From: Lautropia sp.
Lineage (GTDB): Bacteria; Pseudomonadota; Gammaproteobacteria; Burkholderiales; Burkholderiaceae_E
Reading direction: 5' to 3'
Assembly (NCBI GenBank): GCA_030532895.1
Contig: JAUNKF010000006.1
Coordinates: 62,001 to 126,000, forward strand
DNA: 64,000 bases
Shown here: positions 55,037 through 64,000 of the stretch, piece after piece
Layout of the letters: every line of letters begins with the position of its first letter
Numbering within the stretch: the stretch's first letter is position 1
Program-made: the position numbers and the translations under genes
The notes under the pieces: model-generated
The model's input: the letters and a program-made list of their open reading frames with translations, nothing else
What the model was told of the DNA's origin: nothing
The model's database searches: none

Positions 55037-56269
55037 TCAATTCAGCAACCCGGCAAAAGGCAAAAAGCGCACCGGATCCCCCGGCCTGATCACAGTGCCC
55101 GGCGGGTTGTCGATCAGCCCGTCACCGGCCACGGTGGAGGTGAGCACGGCAGACCCCTGGTTGCGGAAAAGATCAGCCTGCCGGCCATCGGGCAGCAGAA
55201 CGGCGCGCAGGAACTCACGGCGTTTGGGATCAGGGCGTGTCCATTCAAAAGCGCTCGTCAGCGTGACGGCCTGGGGCGCCAATGCCTGAGCCCCCTGCAA
55301 TTTCAGGATGAAGGGGCGCACCAGCACGAGAAAGGTGACGAAGGCCGAGACGGGGTTGCCCGGCAGGCCGATGAAGTGGGCAAACTGCCCCGACTGCGAA
55401 GGTCGACGCACGCGGCCATAGGCCAGTGGCTTGCCCGGCTTCAAGAGCAGCCGCCACAGGTCGATCTCGCCCTCGGCCTCCACGGCCGGGCGGACATGAT
55501 CCTCTTCGCCCACCGAGACGCCGCCCGCACTGATGATCAGATCGGCCTTGGCCGCCGCCTGACGCAGCATGACCCGAGTGGCTGCCAGATCATCAGGCAC
55601 GATGCCAAAATCCTCCAGCTCACCGCCCAGGCGCCGGATCAGCGCACTCAGCACGAAACGGTTCGAGTTGTAGATGCCACCAGGCGGCAACGGCTCGCCC
55701 GGCATCACCAGCTCGTCACCGGTGAAGAAACAGGCCACGCGGGGCCGGCGATGAAGGCGCAGTTCGGCGGCACCGATCGAGGCTGCCAGCCCCAGCGCGG
55801 CGGGCGAGAGCCTCGTGCCAGCCGACAGCACGGTTTCGCCCTCGCGGATGTCTTCGCCCAACCGACGTACCCATGCCCCGGCCGACGGCACCTGCTGAAA
55901 ACGCACACCAGCGTCTGTCACCTCGGCCTCTTCCTGCATGACGATGGCGTCAGCCCCTGGCGGCAGCGCGGCCCCCGTGAAGATGCGAGCTACCGTGCCT
56001 GCCTCCAGCGGCTGGCCCTGATGGCCTGCCGGAATCCGTTGCGACACCTCGAACACCCGCCCCGGCTCGGCCGCCAGCTCGGCAGCCCGAACGGCATAAC
56101 CATCCATCTGCGCGTTGTCCCAAGGCGGCACGTTCATCCCCGCCACGATACCCTCGGCGAGCACGCGGCCATCGGCCTGCATCAGCGGCACCGTCTCGAT
56201 GCCATCGAGGGGTTCGGCATGGCCCAAGAGGCGGGACATGGCTTCTTCAAAGGACAGCGGTGCAGACAT
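55037..56269 (-). CDS. moeA: Molybdopterin molybdenumtransferase
   Basis: Inserts molybdate into molybdopterin (410 aa). Conserved PPWDNAQMDGYAVRA, RIFTGAALPPGADAIVMQEE, GDELVMPGEPLPPGGIYNSNRF, SAGGVSVGEEDHV and the closing GLPGNPVSAFVTF. ATG 56269; a TTG two codons before is less likely. Follows the mobB gene in the transcription direction after 187 bases. Confidence 0.95.
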   Translation of the reverse strand: MSAPLSFEEAMSRLLGHAEPLDGIETVPLMQADGRVLAEGIVAGMNVPPWDNAQMDGYAVRAAELAAEPGRVFEVSQRIPAGHQGQPLEAGTVARIFTGAALPPGADAIVMQEEAEVTDAGVRFQQVPSAGAWVRRLGEDIREGETVLSAGTRLSPAALGLAASIGAAELRLHRRPRVACFFTGDELVMPGEPLPPGGIYNSNRFVLSALIRRLGGELEDFGIVPDDLAATRVMLRQAAAKADLIISAGGVSVGEEDHVRPAVEAEGEIDLWRLLLKPGKPLAYGRVRRPSQSGQFAHFIGLPGNPVSAFVTFLVLVRPFILKLQGAQALAPQAVTLTSAFEWTRPDPKRREFLRAVLLPDGRQADLFRNQGSAVLTSTVAGDGLIDNPPGTVIRPGDPVRFLPFAGLLN

Positions 56270-56456
56270 CGGCAAATATCCAAAAAACAGGACTGAAGCG
56301 ACAGGCGCAGGCAGGCATCAGGCCCGGCGGGAACGAGAACAGCGCCAGATCCCCCTGCTCCAGCCCACACACGGCCGATAGGCCGGCAGACCAACGGGGC
56401 CGCTCGGGCGGCGGGCTAGGAATCGACTGCACAGGCCAGACAAGCAACACCGTGGA

Positions 56457-56960
56457 TCATGCCAAGCCCAGATGCTGCCTGACGAAAACTGCCACCTCGG
56501 CCGGTGCATTCAGGTCGAGCCGCACCCGGTCTGACGGCAATGCCAAGCCCGGCTCGTCGGTGGCCACGGCCACGATGTGCGCATCCTCAGGATACAACAA
56601 AGGCTTGCCCACCGAGGGCCGATGCACCTCGATCTTGGGGATGTCGGCGTGCTTGAAGCCTTCGACCAGCACCAGATCGCAGGGCGACATCCGAGCCAGG
56701 TGGGCGTGCAGATCCGGCTCGGGCGCCCCGTTCAGCTCGTGCATCAGCACCCATCGCTGATCAGAGGTCAGCAGCACCTCCCCGGCCCCGGCCTGCCGGT
56801 GCCGCCACGAATCCTTGCCCGGCTTGTCGATGTCGAACGTGTGATGCGCGTGCTTGATGACCGACACGACGAGGCCCGCTGCTCGCAGCAGCGGGATCAC
56901 CTGCTCGATCAGCGTCGTCTTGCCCGAGCCGGAAAACCCGGCAAACCCCATGACTTTCAT
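56457..56960 (-). CDS. mobB: Molybdopterin-guanine dinucleotide biosynthesis protein MobB
   Basis: GTP-binding accessory protein (167 aa) with P-loop GFSGSGKTTL, the segment SVIKHAHHTFDIDKPGKDSWRHRQAGA and LVEGFKHADIPKIEVHR. It helps MobA attach GMP; no mobA gene is visible in the window. Placed between thrC (6 bases upstream) and moeA. Confidence 0.94.
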   Translation of the reverse strand: MKVMGFAGFSGSGKTTLIEQVIPLLRAAGLVVSVIKHAHHTFDIDKPGKDSWRHRQAGAGEVLLTSDQRWVLMHELNGAPEPDLHAHLARMSPCDLVLVEGFKHADIPKIEVHRPSVGKPLLYPEDAHIVAVATDEPGLALPSDRVRLDLNAPAEVAVFVRQHLGLA

Positions 56961-56966
56961 CGTGGT

Positions 56967-58412
56967 TCAGGTACGGGCCGCGATGTAGGCTTTCAGCATG
57001 CCCAGATCGACCGGCATGCGCGTGTGACGCTGCACCTGCTCCTCCAGACGCTCATAGCCTGGCAATGGATCCGGCCGACGGCCGATGGCTTCCTCGATGC
57101 TGTCGGCAAACTTGGCCGGCAGCGCGGTTTCGAGGCAGATCATCGGCACGCCCGGCTCGCGGTGAGCCTCGGCCACCTTCAGGCCATCGGCCGTGTGGGT
57201 GTCGACGATGACGCCTTTGGCCTGATACCAGTGGCGGATGGTGGCCATCCGGTCGGCGTGGGTGCTGGCCCCCGAACGAAAGCCGAGCGCTGCCACGCGA
57301 GCGAACTCAGGGGCCGTGCTCAGGTCGAACTGGCCTTCACGGTCGAGCTGCTGCCAGAGCGCACGCACCCGATCGGCATCACCGCCCAACAGATCGAAGA
57401 TGAAGCGCTCGAAGTTGGATGCCTTCGAGATGTCCATCGACGGGCTGGACGTGGCGTGCGTTTCACGCCCCGTGCGTACGCGGTAGCGGCCGGTGCGGAA
57501 AAACTCGTCCAGCACGTCGTTTTCATTCGTGGCCACCACCAGTTTGGAGATCGGCAAGCCCATCCGCTTGGCGATGTAGCCCGCCAGCACGTTGCCAAAA
57601 TTGCCGGTGGGCACCGTGAACGACACGGGGCGCGGCTGCCCGTCGGCCCCCAGTGGCTCATCCCTGGTGGCGAGCAGATAGCCCTGGAAGTAGTAGACCA
57701 CCTGCGCCACCACACGCGCCCAGTTGATCGAGTTGACCGTCCCGATGGCATGGCGTTCCTTGAACCCCAGATCGCCCGAGATCGCCTTGACCAGATCCTG
57801 GCAATCGTCAAAGACGCCATCCACCGCGATGTTGAAGATGTTGTCATCGAGCAGGCTGTACATCTGCGCCCGCTGGAAGGCGCTCATCCGGCCGGCGGGC
57901 GAGAGCATGAAGACCCGCACGTTCTGGCGGCCGCGCATGGCGTATTCGGCCGCGCTGCCGGTGTCACCGGAAGTCGCCCCCACGATGTTGAGCCAGCGCT
58001 GCTGCTTCGTGAGCGTGTACTCGAAGAGGCGACCCAACAGCTGCATCGCCATGTCCTTGAAAGCCAGTGTCGGGCCGTTGGACAGGTGCTGCACATACAG
58101 TGGGCCCATGGCCGACGAGCCGGCATCCAGCAAGGACACGGGCGTGATGTCGGCCGAGCCGAAGGTGGCCTCGGTGTAGGTGTCGGCCACCAGCCGCTTC
58201 AAATCGTCAGCCGGGATGTCATCGGCATAGCGCGAGAGCACCTCGACAGCCAGCTCCGGGTACGACAGCCCGCGCCACGCAGCAAGCGTGGCCGCATCGA
58301 TCTGCGGGATCTCGGCCGGCATCACCAGGCCGCCATCGGGCGCGAGACCACCCAGCAGGATGTCACTGAAGCGCTGAGGGGGCATGCCGCCCCGCGTGGA
58401 CAGGTATTGCAT
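56967..58412 (-). CDS. thrC: Threonine synthase
   Basis: PLP enzyme (481 aa) converting O-phosphohomoserine to threonine. N-terminal MQYLSTRG; PLP Lys in LAFKDMAMQLLGR; VGATSGDTGSAAEYAM; SFTVPTGNFGNVLAGYIAKRMGLPI. The length fits the long (enterobacterial-like) class. It starts 9 bases after the hom stop. Confidence 0.95.
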   Translation of the reverse strand: MQYLSTRGGMPPQRFSDILLGGLAPDGGLVMPAEIPQIDAATLAAWRGLSYPELAVEVLSRYADDIPADDLKRLVADTYTEATFGSADITPVSLLDAGSSAMGPLYVQHLSNGPTLAFKDMAMQLLGRLFEYTLTKQQRWLNIVGATSGDTGSAAEYAMRGRQNVRVFMLSPAGRMSAFQRAQMYSLLDDNIFNIAVDGVFDDCQDLVKAISGDLGFKERHAIGTVNSINWARVVAQVVYYFQGYLLATRDEPLGADGQPRPVSFTVPTGNFGNVLAGYIAKRMGLPISKLVVATNENDVLDEFFRTGRYRVRTGRETHATSSPSMDISKASNFERFIFDLLGGDADRVRALWQQLDREGQFDLSTAPEFARVAALGFRSGASTHADRMATIRHWYQAKGVIVDTHTADGLKVAEAHREPGVPMICLETALPAKFADSIEEAIGRRPDPLPGYERLEEQVQRHTRMPVDLGMLKAYIAART

Positions 58413-58421
58413 GGTCAGGGA

Positions 58422-59732
58422 TCAGTCCAGTTGTTCGACACGCAGGCGGATGACGGCAGACTGCACCGAGGCCAAAGCCTCGATGCGCGCAATGGCTGCG
58501 TCGATACGCTGCTCGATGGTCTGGTGCGTCATGATGATGATGTCGGTGGAGGTGTCACCCTCGGCCGGCTGGCGCTGGATCATCGCATCGATCGAGACGG
58601 TTTCGTCGGCGAGAATGCGCGTGATGTCGGCCAGCACACCCGGCTCGTCCAGCACATGAATGCGCAGGTAATAGGCCGTTTCCATCGCGCTGGCCGGCAG
58701 CACCGGCAGCTCGGCCAGACGATCCTGCTTGAAAGCCAGGTATGGCACGCGGTGCTCGGGCGTGATGTCGATCATCCGGGCCACATCCACCAGATCGGCC
58801 ACGACCGCGCTGGCCGTGGGACGCTTGCCGGCGCCCGGCCCGTAATACAAGGTCTCGCCCACGGCATTGCCCTTCACCCAGACGGCATTCATCGCCCCAT
58901 CGACATTGGCCAACAGGCGTTTGGCGGGAATCAGGGTGGGATGCACACGCAACTCGATGCCGTCCGGACGACGGCGGGCGATGCCCAGCAGCTTGATCCG
59001 GTAGCCGAGCCGGTCGGCGTAGGCGAAGTCTTCGGCTGCAAGCTTGCTGATGCCCTCGATGTAGGCACCGTCGAACTGCACCGGCACGCCAAAGGCCATC
59101 GAGGCGAGCAAGGTGGCCTTGTGAGCCGCGTCCACCCCTTCGATGTCGAAGGTGGGGTCTGCCTCGGCATAACCGAGTGCCTGCGCCTCGGCCAGCGCCG
59201 CATCGAAGGACAAGCCCTTGTCGCGCATCTCCGACAGGATGAAGTTGGTGGTGCCGTTGATGATGCCTGCCAGCGACTCGACCTGATTGGCGGCCAGCCC
59301 CTCACGCAATGCCTTCACGATGGGAATGCCACCGGCCACGGCTGCCTCGAAGGCCACCATCACCCCCGCCTGCTCGGCCACCTTGAAAATCTCGTTGCCA
59401 TGCACGGCCAACAACGCCTTGTTGGCCGTCACCACCTGCTTGCCCTTGGCCATGGCGGCCAGCACCACCTCGCGCGCCACCGTCGTGCCGCCCATGACCT
59501 CCACCAGCACATCCACCTCGGGATCATTCACGATGTCGAAGGGATCATCGCTCACCGGGATATCGGCCCCGACCTCCGTGCGCGCACGGGCCACATCGCG
59601 CGTGACGACGCGTACCACCTCGATGGCACGCCCGGCACGACGGGCAATTTCGGCCCCGTTGTCGCGCAGCACCTCGAACACACCACCGCCGACCGTCCCC
59701 AATCCGAGCAGTCCGACCTTGATCACTTTCAT
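58422..59732 (-). CDS. hom: Homoserine dehydrogenase
   Basis: NAD(P)-dependent reduction of aspartate semialdehyde to homoserine (436 aa). Rossmann motif VGLLGLGTVGGGVFEVL, AAVAGGIPIVKALREGLAANQVESLAGIINGTTNFIL, active Lys/Asp in the middle, and a C-terminal ACT domain (YYLRIHVLDEPGVLADITRILADETVSI) for threonine feedback. Start MKVIKVG at 59732; the longer open frame upstream is not family-like. Confidence 0.95.
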   Translation of the reverse strand: MKVIKVGLLGLGTVGGGVFEVLRDNGAEIARRAGRAIEVVRVVTRDVARARTEVGADIPVSDDPFDIVNDPEVDVLVEVMGGTTVAREVVLAAMAKGKQVVTANKALLAVHGNEIFKVAEQAGVMVAFEAAVAGGIPIVKALREGLAANQVESLAGIINGTTNFILSEMRDKGLSFDAALAEAQALGYAEADPTFDIEGVDAAHKATLLASMAFGVPVQFDGAYIEGISKLAAEDFAYADRLGYRIKLLGIARRRPDGIELRVHPTLIPAKRLLANVDGAMNAVWVKGNAVGETLYYGPGAGKRPTASAVVADLVDVARMIDITPEHRVPYLAFKQDRLAELPVLPASAMETAYYLRIHVLDEPGVLADITRILADETVSIDAMIQRQPAEGDTSTDIIIMTHQTIEQRIDAAIARIEALASVQSAVIRLRVEQLD

Positions 59733-59925
59733 ATGTTTGGAAAAACTCCTGATGCTTGTCTGGCATGGTCCGGCACGTCCGACGCGCTCGTTCGCCTCCG
59801 TGCCGGTCTTCAAATCATGGGCTGGCAGTGCCACGCGCCGGCCGGGCCGCAACAGCCTGATTCAGCGTGGCCATCCGTGCGGCAAAGGTCCCTGGGCCAG
59901 CCCCGAACACCTTGCCGGCCACGCC

Positions 59926-61161
59926 TCAGCTCGGCCCCGTGCCATGCCGGGCACGGTACTCCGCGAGAAAACGGCTGACGCGACGAAGGGCTTCGGTCAG
60001 GTCATCGCTGTTGGGCAGGAAAACCACCCGGAAATGATCCATCTCCGGCCAGTTGAAGCCACTGCCCTGCACGAGCAGCACCCGCTCCTTCTCCAGCAGC
60101 TCCAGGATGAAACGCTGATCGTCCTGGATCGGATACATGGCCGGATCGAGCCGCGGGAAGAGATAGAGCGCCGCCTGCGGCTTGAAGCAGCTCACACCCG
60201 GGATGCTGGTGATCATCTCCCAGGCCAGATCACGCTGGCGGGCCAGGCGCCCACCGGGCTGCACCAGCTCATTGATGCTCTGATAACCCCCCAGCGCCGT
60301 CTGGATGCCGAACTGGGCCGGCACGTTGGCACAGAGCCGCATCGAGGCAAGGATGTTCAGCCCATCGATGTAATCAGCCGCGTGGCGCTTGTCGCCGGAG
60401 ATGATCATCCAGCCACTGCGATAACCGCAGGCCCGGTAATTCTTCGACAACCCGTTGAAGGTGATGAACAGCACATCATCGGCGAGCGAGGCGATGGAGG
60501 TGTGCTTCACCCCGTCGTACAGGATCTTGTCATAGATCTCGTCGGCAAAGATGATCAGCTGATGCTGACGCGCCACCTCGATCAAAGCCTTCAACATGTC
60601 GTCCGGATACAACGCCCCAGTCGGGTTGTTCGGGTTGATGATGACGAGCGCGCGCGTGTTCTCGGTGATCTTCGAGCGGATGTCGTCGATGTCCGGCAAC
60701 CACCCGGCCCCCTCATCACAGCGGTAATGCACCGCATGGCCACCCGACAGGCTCACCGCAGCCGTCCAGAGCGGGTAATCGGGCGACGGCACCAGCACCT
60801 CGTCTCCGTTGTTCAGCAGCCCGTTCATCGACATCACGATCAGCTCGCTGACCCCGTTGCCAACGAAGATGTCATCCAGCCCCACACCAGCAATGCCCTT
60901 GAGCTGCGTGTAGTGCATGATGGCCTTTCGGGCCGAGAACAACCCCTTCGCATCGGCATAGCCCGAGGCATCCGACAGGTTGACCATGATGTCGTGCCGA
61001 ACCTCATCGGGCGCATCGAAGCCGAAAGGCGCCATGTTGCCGATGTTGAGCTTGATGATGCGCTGCCCCTCATCCTCCAGCTGGCGCGCCCTGGCCAGCA
61101 CCGGGCCTCGAATGTCGTAACAGACATTGGCGAGCTTGGCGGATTTGAGAATCGGCTTCAT
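59926..61161 (-). CDS. alaA: Alanine-synthesising aminotransferase (AlaA type)
   Basis: Class I PLP aminotransferase (411 aa). Very close in pattern to E. coli AlaA: NVCYDIRGPVL, NIGNMAPFGFDAPDEV, GNGVSELIVMSMNGLLNNGDEVL, NPNNPTGALY, FADEIYDKILYDG, catalytic Lys in TFNGLSKNYRACGYR and ASMRLCANVPAQFGIQTALGGYQS. Makes alanine from pyruvate using glutamate. Start MKPILKSAKLANV at 61161. Heads the alaA-hom-thrC string. Confidence 0.93.
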   Translation of the reverse strand: MKPILKSAKLANVCYDIRGPVLARARQLEDEGQRIIKLNIGNMAPFGFDAPDEVRHDIMVNLSDASGYADAKGLFSARKAIMHYTQLKGIAGVGLDDIFVGNGVSELIVMSMNGLLNNGDEVLVPSPDYPLWTAAVSLSGGHAVHYRCDEGAGWLPDIDDIRSKITENTRALVIINPNNPTGALYPDDMLKALIEVARQHQLIIFADEIYDKILYDGVKHTSIASLADDVLFITFNGLSKNYRACGYRSGWMIISGDKRHAADYIDGLNILASMRLCANVPAQFGIQTALGGYQSINELVQPGGRLARQRDLAWEMITSIPGVSCFKPQAALYLFPRLDPAMYPIQDDQRFILELLEKERVLLVQGSGFNWPEMDHFRVVFLPNSDDLTEALRRVSRFLAEYRARHGTGPS

Positions 61162-61405
61162 GATGGACTCGAAGACAGGAAGGTTTGCGGTACTATGAAT
61201 GGAAGCAACCGCATAATGTACCGTAGAACGACGGTGCTGCGATTCGACAACACGCCTCAAGGCTCGGCTTGTTGCTTTCGGGGCGCCGGGACGGCAGCCA
61301 TCGTGTTCGCGACATTGAGCGCCCGAGCGCCCGGCATCGTCCGCCGCCCGTGCGCTGCCCGGCCACCGCCAGGAGCCGGCCGACAAGAACCGGTGCACAC
61401 GATTC

Positions 61406-61777
61406 ATGAAACTGCACGCTGACCGCAACGAGCATCTGAACACCATCACCGCCTACGGCGAAGACTGGGTCGACATCAATGGCACCCGCCACCACGGCGC
61501 GCTGCTGGTTCAGCCCACCGGCCCCGTGCTGCCCTGGCAGGTGGCGAGTTTCGAGGCGCTCACGGCCGCCGATTTCGAGCAATTGGCGCGACTGGCGCCA
61601 GAAGTGATCCTGCTCGGCACAGGCGATCGGCTGCGCTTTCCGCCCCCGGCCATCACCCGTTCGCTGATGCAAGCCCGCATCGGCCTTGAAGTGATGGACG
61701 TGGTGGCCGCCTGCCGCACCTACAACATCCTGATGGGCGAAGGTCGCCAGGTGCTGGCCGCACTGCTGAGACATTAG
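61406..61777 (+). CDS. Mth938-like domain-containing protein
   Basis: A 123-aa protein of the Mth938/DUF498 fold: YGEDWVDINGTRHHGALLVQP, PEVILLGTGDRLRFPPPAI, GLEVMDVVAACRTYNILMGEGRQVLAALL. Related proteins are mitochondrial NDUFAF3 and bacterial proteins of unsettled role. Divergent from alaA; upstream of bcp as in related genomes. Confidence 0.88.
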   Translation: MKLHADRNEHLNTITAYGEDWVDINGTRHHGALLVQPTGPVLPWQVASFEALTAADFEQLARLAPEVILLGTGDRLRFPPPAITRSLMQARIGLEVMDVVAACRTYNILMGEGRQVLAALLRH

Positions 61778-61780
61778 CCC

Positions 61781-61792
61781 AGTCATGCACAC
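61781..61792. repeat. Dispersed intergenic motif, copy 10 (short)
   Basis: AGTCATGCACAC directly after the Mth938-type gene stop; shorter version of the family core. Confidence 0.35.
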
Positions 61793-61888
61793 GGCTTCGT
61801 TTCCGCCAACGCCGCCCTTCAGGGCGTGACACCACGGCATGTCCAGCCACCGCTTCATCAACGCTTGAAAACAGAACAGGAAGACACC

Positions 61889-62365
61889 ATGTCCGATGCC
61901 GTCAACACCGTCTCGCTGGGCGAAGCGGTCGAAGACTTTGAAGCCATCACCACCGGCGGCCCGCTGCAGCTCTCATCGCTGAAAGGCCGGATGGTCGTGC
62001 TGTATTTTTATCCCAAGGACAACACCCCCGGCTGCTCGATCGAGGGCGCCGACTTTGCCGCCGTCTGGAAGGACTTTCTGACCGCTGGCGCCGAAGTCTA
62101 TGGTGTTTCACGCGACAGCCTCACCTCGCACAACAATTTCAAGCGCAAGCTGTCCTTGCCTTTCGAGCTGATCTCCGACCCGGATGAAACGCTCTGCCGA
62201 CAGTTCGATGTCATCCGCCAGAAAAACATGTATGGTAAGCAGGTGCAAGGCATCGAACGCTCGACCTTTCTGATCAACCGAGAAGGCGTTCTCGTCAAGG
62301 CTTGGCGCAAAGTCAAAGTGCCCGGCCATGTCGAGGAGGTCTTGAAAGCCGTTCAGGACGCCTGA
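61889..62365 (+). CDS. bcp: Peroxiredoxin, Bcp/PrxQ type
   Basis: Thiol peroxidase (158 aa) reducing hydroperoxides. Peroxidatic Cys49 in PKDNTPGCSIEGADF. The resolving Cys five residues later seen in E. coli Bcp is absent (Ala/Asp region), so a different resolving residue or 1-Cys mechanism is implied; a Cys in ETLCRQFDV could serve. Start ATG 61889 with AGGAAG upstream. Confidence 0.92.
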   Translation: MSDAVNTVSLGEAVEDFEAITTGGPLQLSSLKGRMVVLYFYPKDNTPGCSIEGADFAAVWKDFLTAGAEVYGVSRDSLTSHNNFKRKLSLPFELISDPDETLCRQFDVIRQKNMYGKQVQGIERSTFLINREGVLVKAWRKVKVPGHVEEVLKAVQDA

Positions 62366-62380
62366 ACCGACCACCCCATC

Positions 62381-64000
62381 ATGCCCTTACCCAAAGCCCC
62401 CAGCACCCGCGGTGCCCGCCTGGACATCAAGGCTGCTGCCAAGAACAAAGCCAAGGTGCGTCCTGCCAGCCGGCGCAAGCGCGCCGGCGCCGAAGCCGAT
62501 GACAGCCAGCTGCCACTGACCGAGGCGGGCCTTGCCACACCATCGGTCACGGCAGCCGCTGTGGCCGAAGCCACGGTTTCAGCCACGCCCGCCGCCCCTG
62601 CCGCGTCTGCCACACCAGCTACGCCAGTGAGCCAGCCGCAGGCTGTGGCCAGTGCCCAGCCCGTTGTCATGCCCCCTCAACCGGCCGTGACCGGGGCGCC
62701 GCGTCCTGCCGTGACGGCTCCCTCACCGGCCGGCACCGGTCGCACCAGAGGCGGCAAACGCCGCGCCGCCCATCTGGACGCCATGCCCAACGGACAGGAT
62801 CCGCGCAAGCTCTTCGTGCTCGACACGAACGTGCTGATGCATGACCCGACCGCGCTCTTTCGCTTTCAGGAGCATGATGTCTTCCTGCCGATGATGACGC
62901 TGGAAGAGCTGGACGACCACAAGCGCGGCATGAGCGAGGTCTCACGCCACGCCCGCCAGGTGAGCCGCAGTCTCGACGAGCTGATTTCCGGGGCCACGGG
63001 GCCGATCGAGGCCGGCATCCCGCTCGACAGCCTGGGCCACCTCGACGCCACGGGACGGCTCTTCCTGCAAACACGCGTGCTGGATGCACCGCTGCCGGAT
63101 GCCCTGCCCCCCGGCAAGGCCGACAACCGCATCCTGTCGGTGACGGCCGCGCTGCGCCAGGCACATCCCGGCCGCCCGGTCACGCTGGTGTCCAAGGACA
63201 TCAACATGCGGATCAAGGCCCAGTCGCTGGGTCTGCCAGCCGAAGACTACTTCAATGACCAGGTCACGGATGATCTCGACCTGCTCTACAGCGGTTCGCT
63301 CGCCTTGCCCGCCGACTTCTGGCAAACGCACGGTGACGGGATGGAATCCTGGCAGGAGGGCAGCCAGAGCTACTACCGCATTCGCGGCCCGCTCGTGCCC
63401 TCGATGCTGGTGAACCAGTTCGTCTACCTCGAAGACGGTGGCAAACCCCTTTTTGCCCAGGTGCGCCGGCTGGAAGGCAATCAGGCCGTGCTACGCGTGG
63501 TGCGCGACTACAGCGAGGCACGACATGCCATCTGGGGCATCACGGCCCGCAACCGTGAACAGAATTTTGCACTGAACCTGCTGCTTGACCCGGAGATCGA
63601 CTTCGTGACGCTCCTCGGCCAGGCAGGCACCGGCAAGACGCTGTTGGCACTGACAGCCGGGCTGGCCCAGACGCTCGACCAGAAACGCTTTTCCGAAATC
63701 ATCATGACACGGGCCACGGTGCCCGTCGGTGATGACATCGGCTACCTGCCCGGTACCGAAGAGGAGAAGATGCAGCCCTGGATGGGTGCACTCGAAGACA
63801 ACCTCGAAGTGCTGAACCGTGGCAGCGCCGGAGGCGAATGGGGCCGTGCCGCGGCCACCGACCTGATCCGCTCTCGCGTCAAGGTCAAATCGATGGCCTT
63901 CATGCGCGGACGCACCTTCAACAACAAATACCTGATCATCGACGAGGCGCAGAACCTGACGCCCAAGCAGATGAAGACACTCGCCACCCGCGCCGGCCAC
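62381..64000 (+). CDS. PIN-PhoH family ATPase, 5' part
   Basis: 540 codons visible, open at the right window edge. N-terminal ~140 residues are Ala/Pro-rich and low-complexity. A PIN nuclease domain follows (LFVLDTNVLMHDP, later ILSVTAAL), then the PhoH ATPase domain with Walker A LLGQAGTGKTLLAL (about residue 413) and Walker B LIIDEAQNLTPKQMKT (about 520). This is the YlaK-type PIN-PhoH architecture, linked to RNA unwinding and cleavage. ATG 62381 lies 15 bases after bcp. Confidence 0.93.
   Translation, partial: MPLPKAPSTRGARLDIKAAAKNKAKVRPASRRKRAGAEADDSQLPLTEAGLATPSVTAAAVAEATVSATPAAPAASATPATPVSQPQAVASAQPVVMPPQPAVTGAPRPAVTAPSPAGTGRTRGGKRRAAHLDAMPNGQDPRKLFVLDTNVLMHDPTALFRFQEHDVFLPMMTLEELDDHKRGMSEVSRHARQVSRSLDELISGATGPIEAGIPLDSLGHLDATGRLFLQTRVLDAPLPDALPPGKADNRILSVTAALRQAHPGRPVTLVSKDINMRIKAQSLGLPAEDYFNDQVTDDLDLLYSGSLALPADFWQTHGDGMESWQEGSQSYYRIRGPLVPSMLVNQFVYLEDGGKPLFAQVRRLEGNQAVLRVVRDYSEARHAIWGITARNREQNFALNLLLDPEIDFVTLLGQAGTGKTLLALTAGLAQTLDQKRFSEIIMTRATVPVGDDIGYLPGTEEEKMQPWMGALEDNLEVLNRGSAGGEWGRAAATDLIRSRVKVKSMAFMRGRTFNNKYLIIDEAQNLTPKQMKTLATRAGH

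Noticed and set aside
56577-59978. Very long open frame (1133 codons) on the plus strand opposite thrC and hom
   Set aside because: It is antisense to two well-supported genes, His/Arg/Gly-rich as expected for a GC-rich shadow frame, and has no family features.
59287-61422. 711-codon plus-strand frame opposite hom and alaA
   Set aside because: Antisense shadow of conserved genes, low-complexity translation and no ribosome binding site.

Overview
The window looks like a chromosomal segment of a GC-rich betaproteobacterium, most likely order Burkholderiales. The evidence is gene order: tpiA-secG-tRNA-Leu-nuoABCDEFGH, ilvB-ilvN-ilvC with pssA nearby, an ECF sigma factor/DUF3619/RDD trio divergent from ilvB, and alaA-hom-thrC-moeA-moaD-moaE-(clpB), all arrangements typical of that order. 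I cannot fix the genus; a Lautropia-like member of Burkholderiaceae is a guess. There is no rRNA, CRISPR array, prophage or intact insertion sequence.

Layout. 1-11142 (minus strand): complex I genes nuoH (cut by the window edge) to nuoA, tRNA-Leu(GAG), secG, tpiA, then pssA with a strong terminator and a 2-oxoglutarate/Fe(II) dioxygenase. 11595-15006 (minus): branched-chain amino acid genes ilvC, ilvN, ilvB. 15255-17468 (plus): ECF sigma factor, DUF3619-type membrane protein, RDD membrane protein. 17475-29757: an accessory catabolic locus with a FadR-type GntR regulator, ABM-fold protein, SDR dehydrogenase, a protein resembling D-apionate lactonase, a ketopantoate-reductase-like dehydrogenase, a fumarylacetoacetase-family enzyme, a class III aminotransferase, a cupin-like protein and a convergent ribose-type ABC importer. 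Four promoter regions share the same AT-rich operator-like sequence, so the locus probably forms one regulon. I cannot match the whole gene set to a pathway I know; it is the best candidate for an undescribed system.

29891-38400: a terminator, a 120-bp-spaced direct repeat with a 15-bp inverted repeat, a basic-amino-acid decarboxylase, traces of an IS21-type end, a 5'-nucleotidase, a beta-lactamase-fold lipoprotein and an OPT transporter. 38491-42949 (minus): ferrous iron uptake, efeU-efeO-efeB plus a second EfeO/EfeM-type protein, with a Fur-box-like site upstream. 43233-48234: a patchwork island with a DsbA-like protein, broken antitoxin and GlcG genes, an orphan antitoxin, and a strikingly AT-rich four-gene minus-strand cluster. 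Two unknown proteins here (44681-45415 and 46837-48234) share a conserved two-cysteine domain.

48552-64000: clpB, cardiolipin synthase, a mazEF-type toxin-antitoxin pair, molybdopterin genes moaE, moaD, moeA, mobB, threonine genes thrC and hom, alaA, and on the plus strand an Mth938-domain protein, a Bcp-type peroxiredoxin and a PIN-PhoH ATPase cut by the window end. A short motif, GCGTGTCATGCAC, recurs downstream of many genes in both orientations and looks like a dispersed intergenic repeat family.
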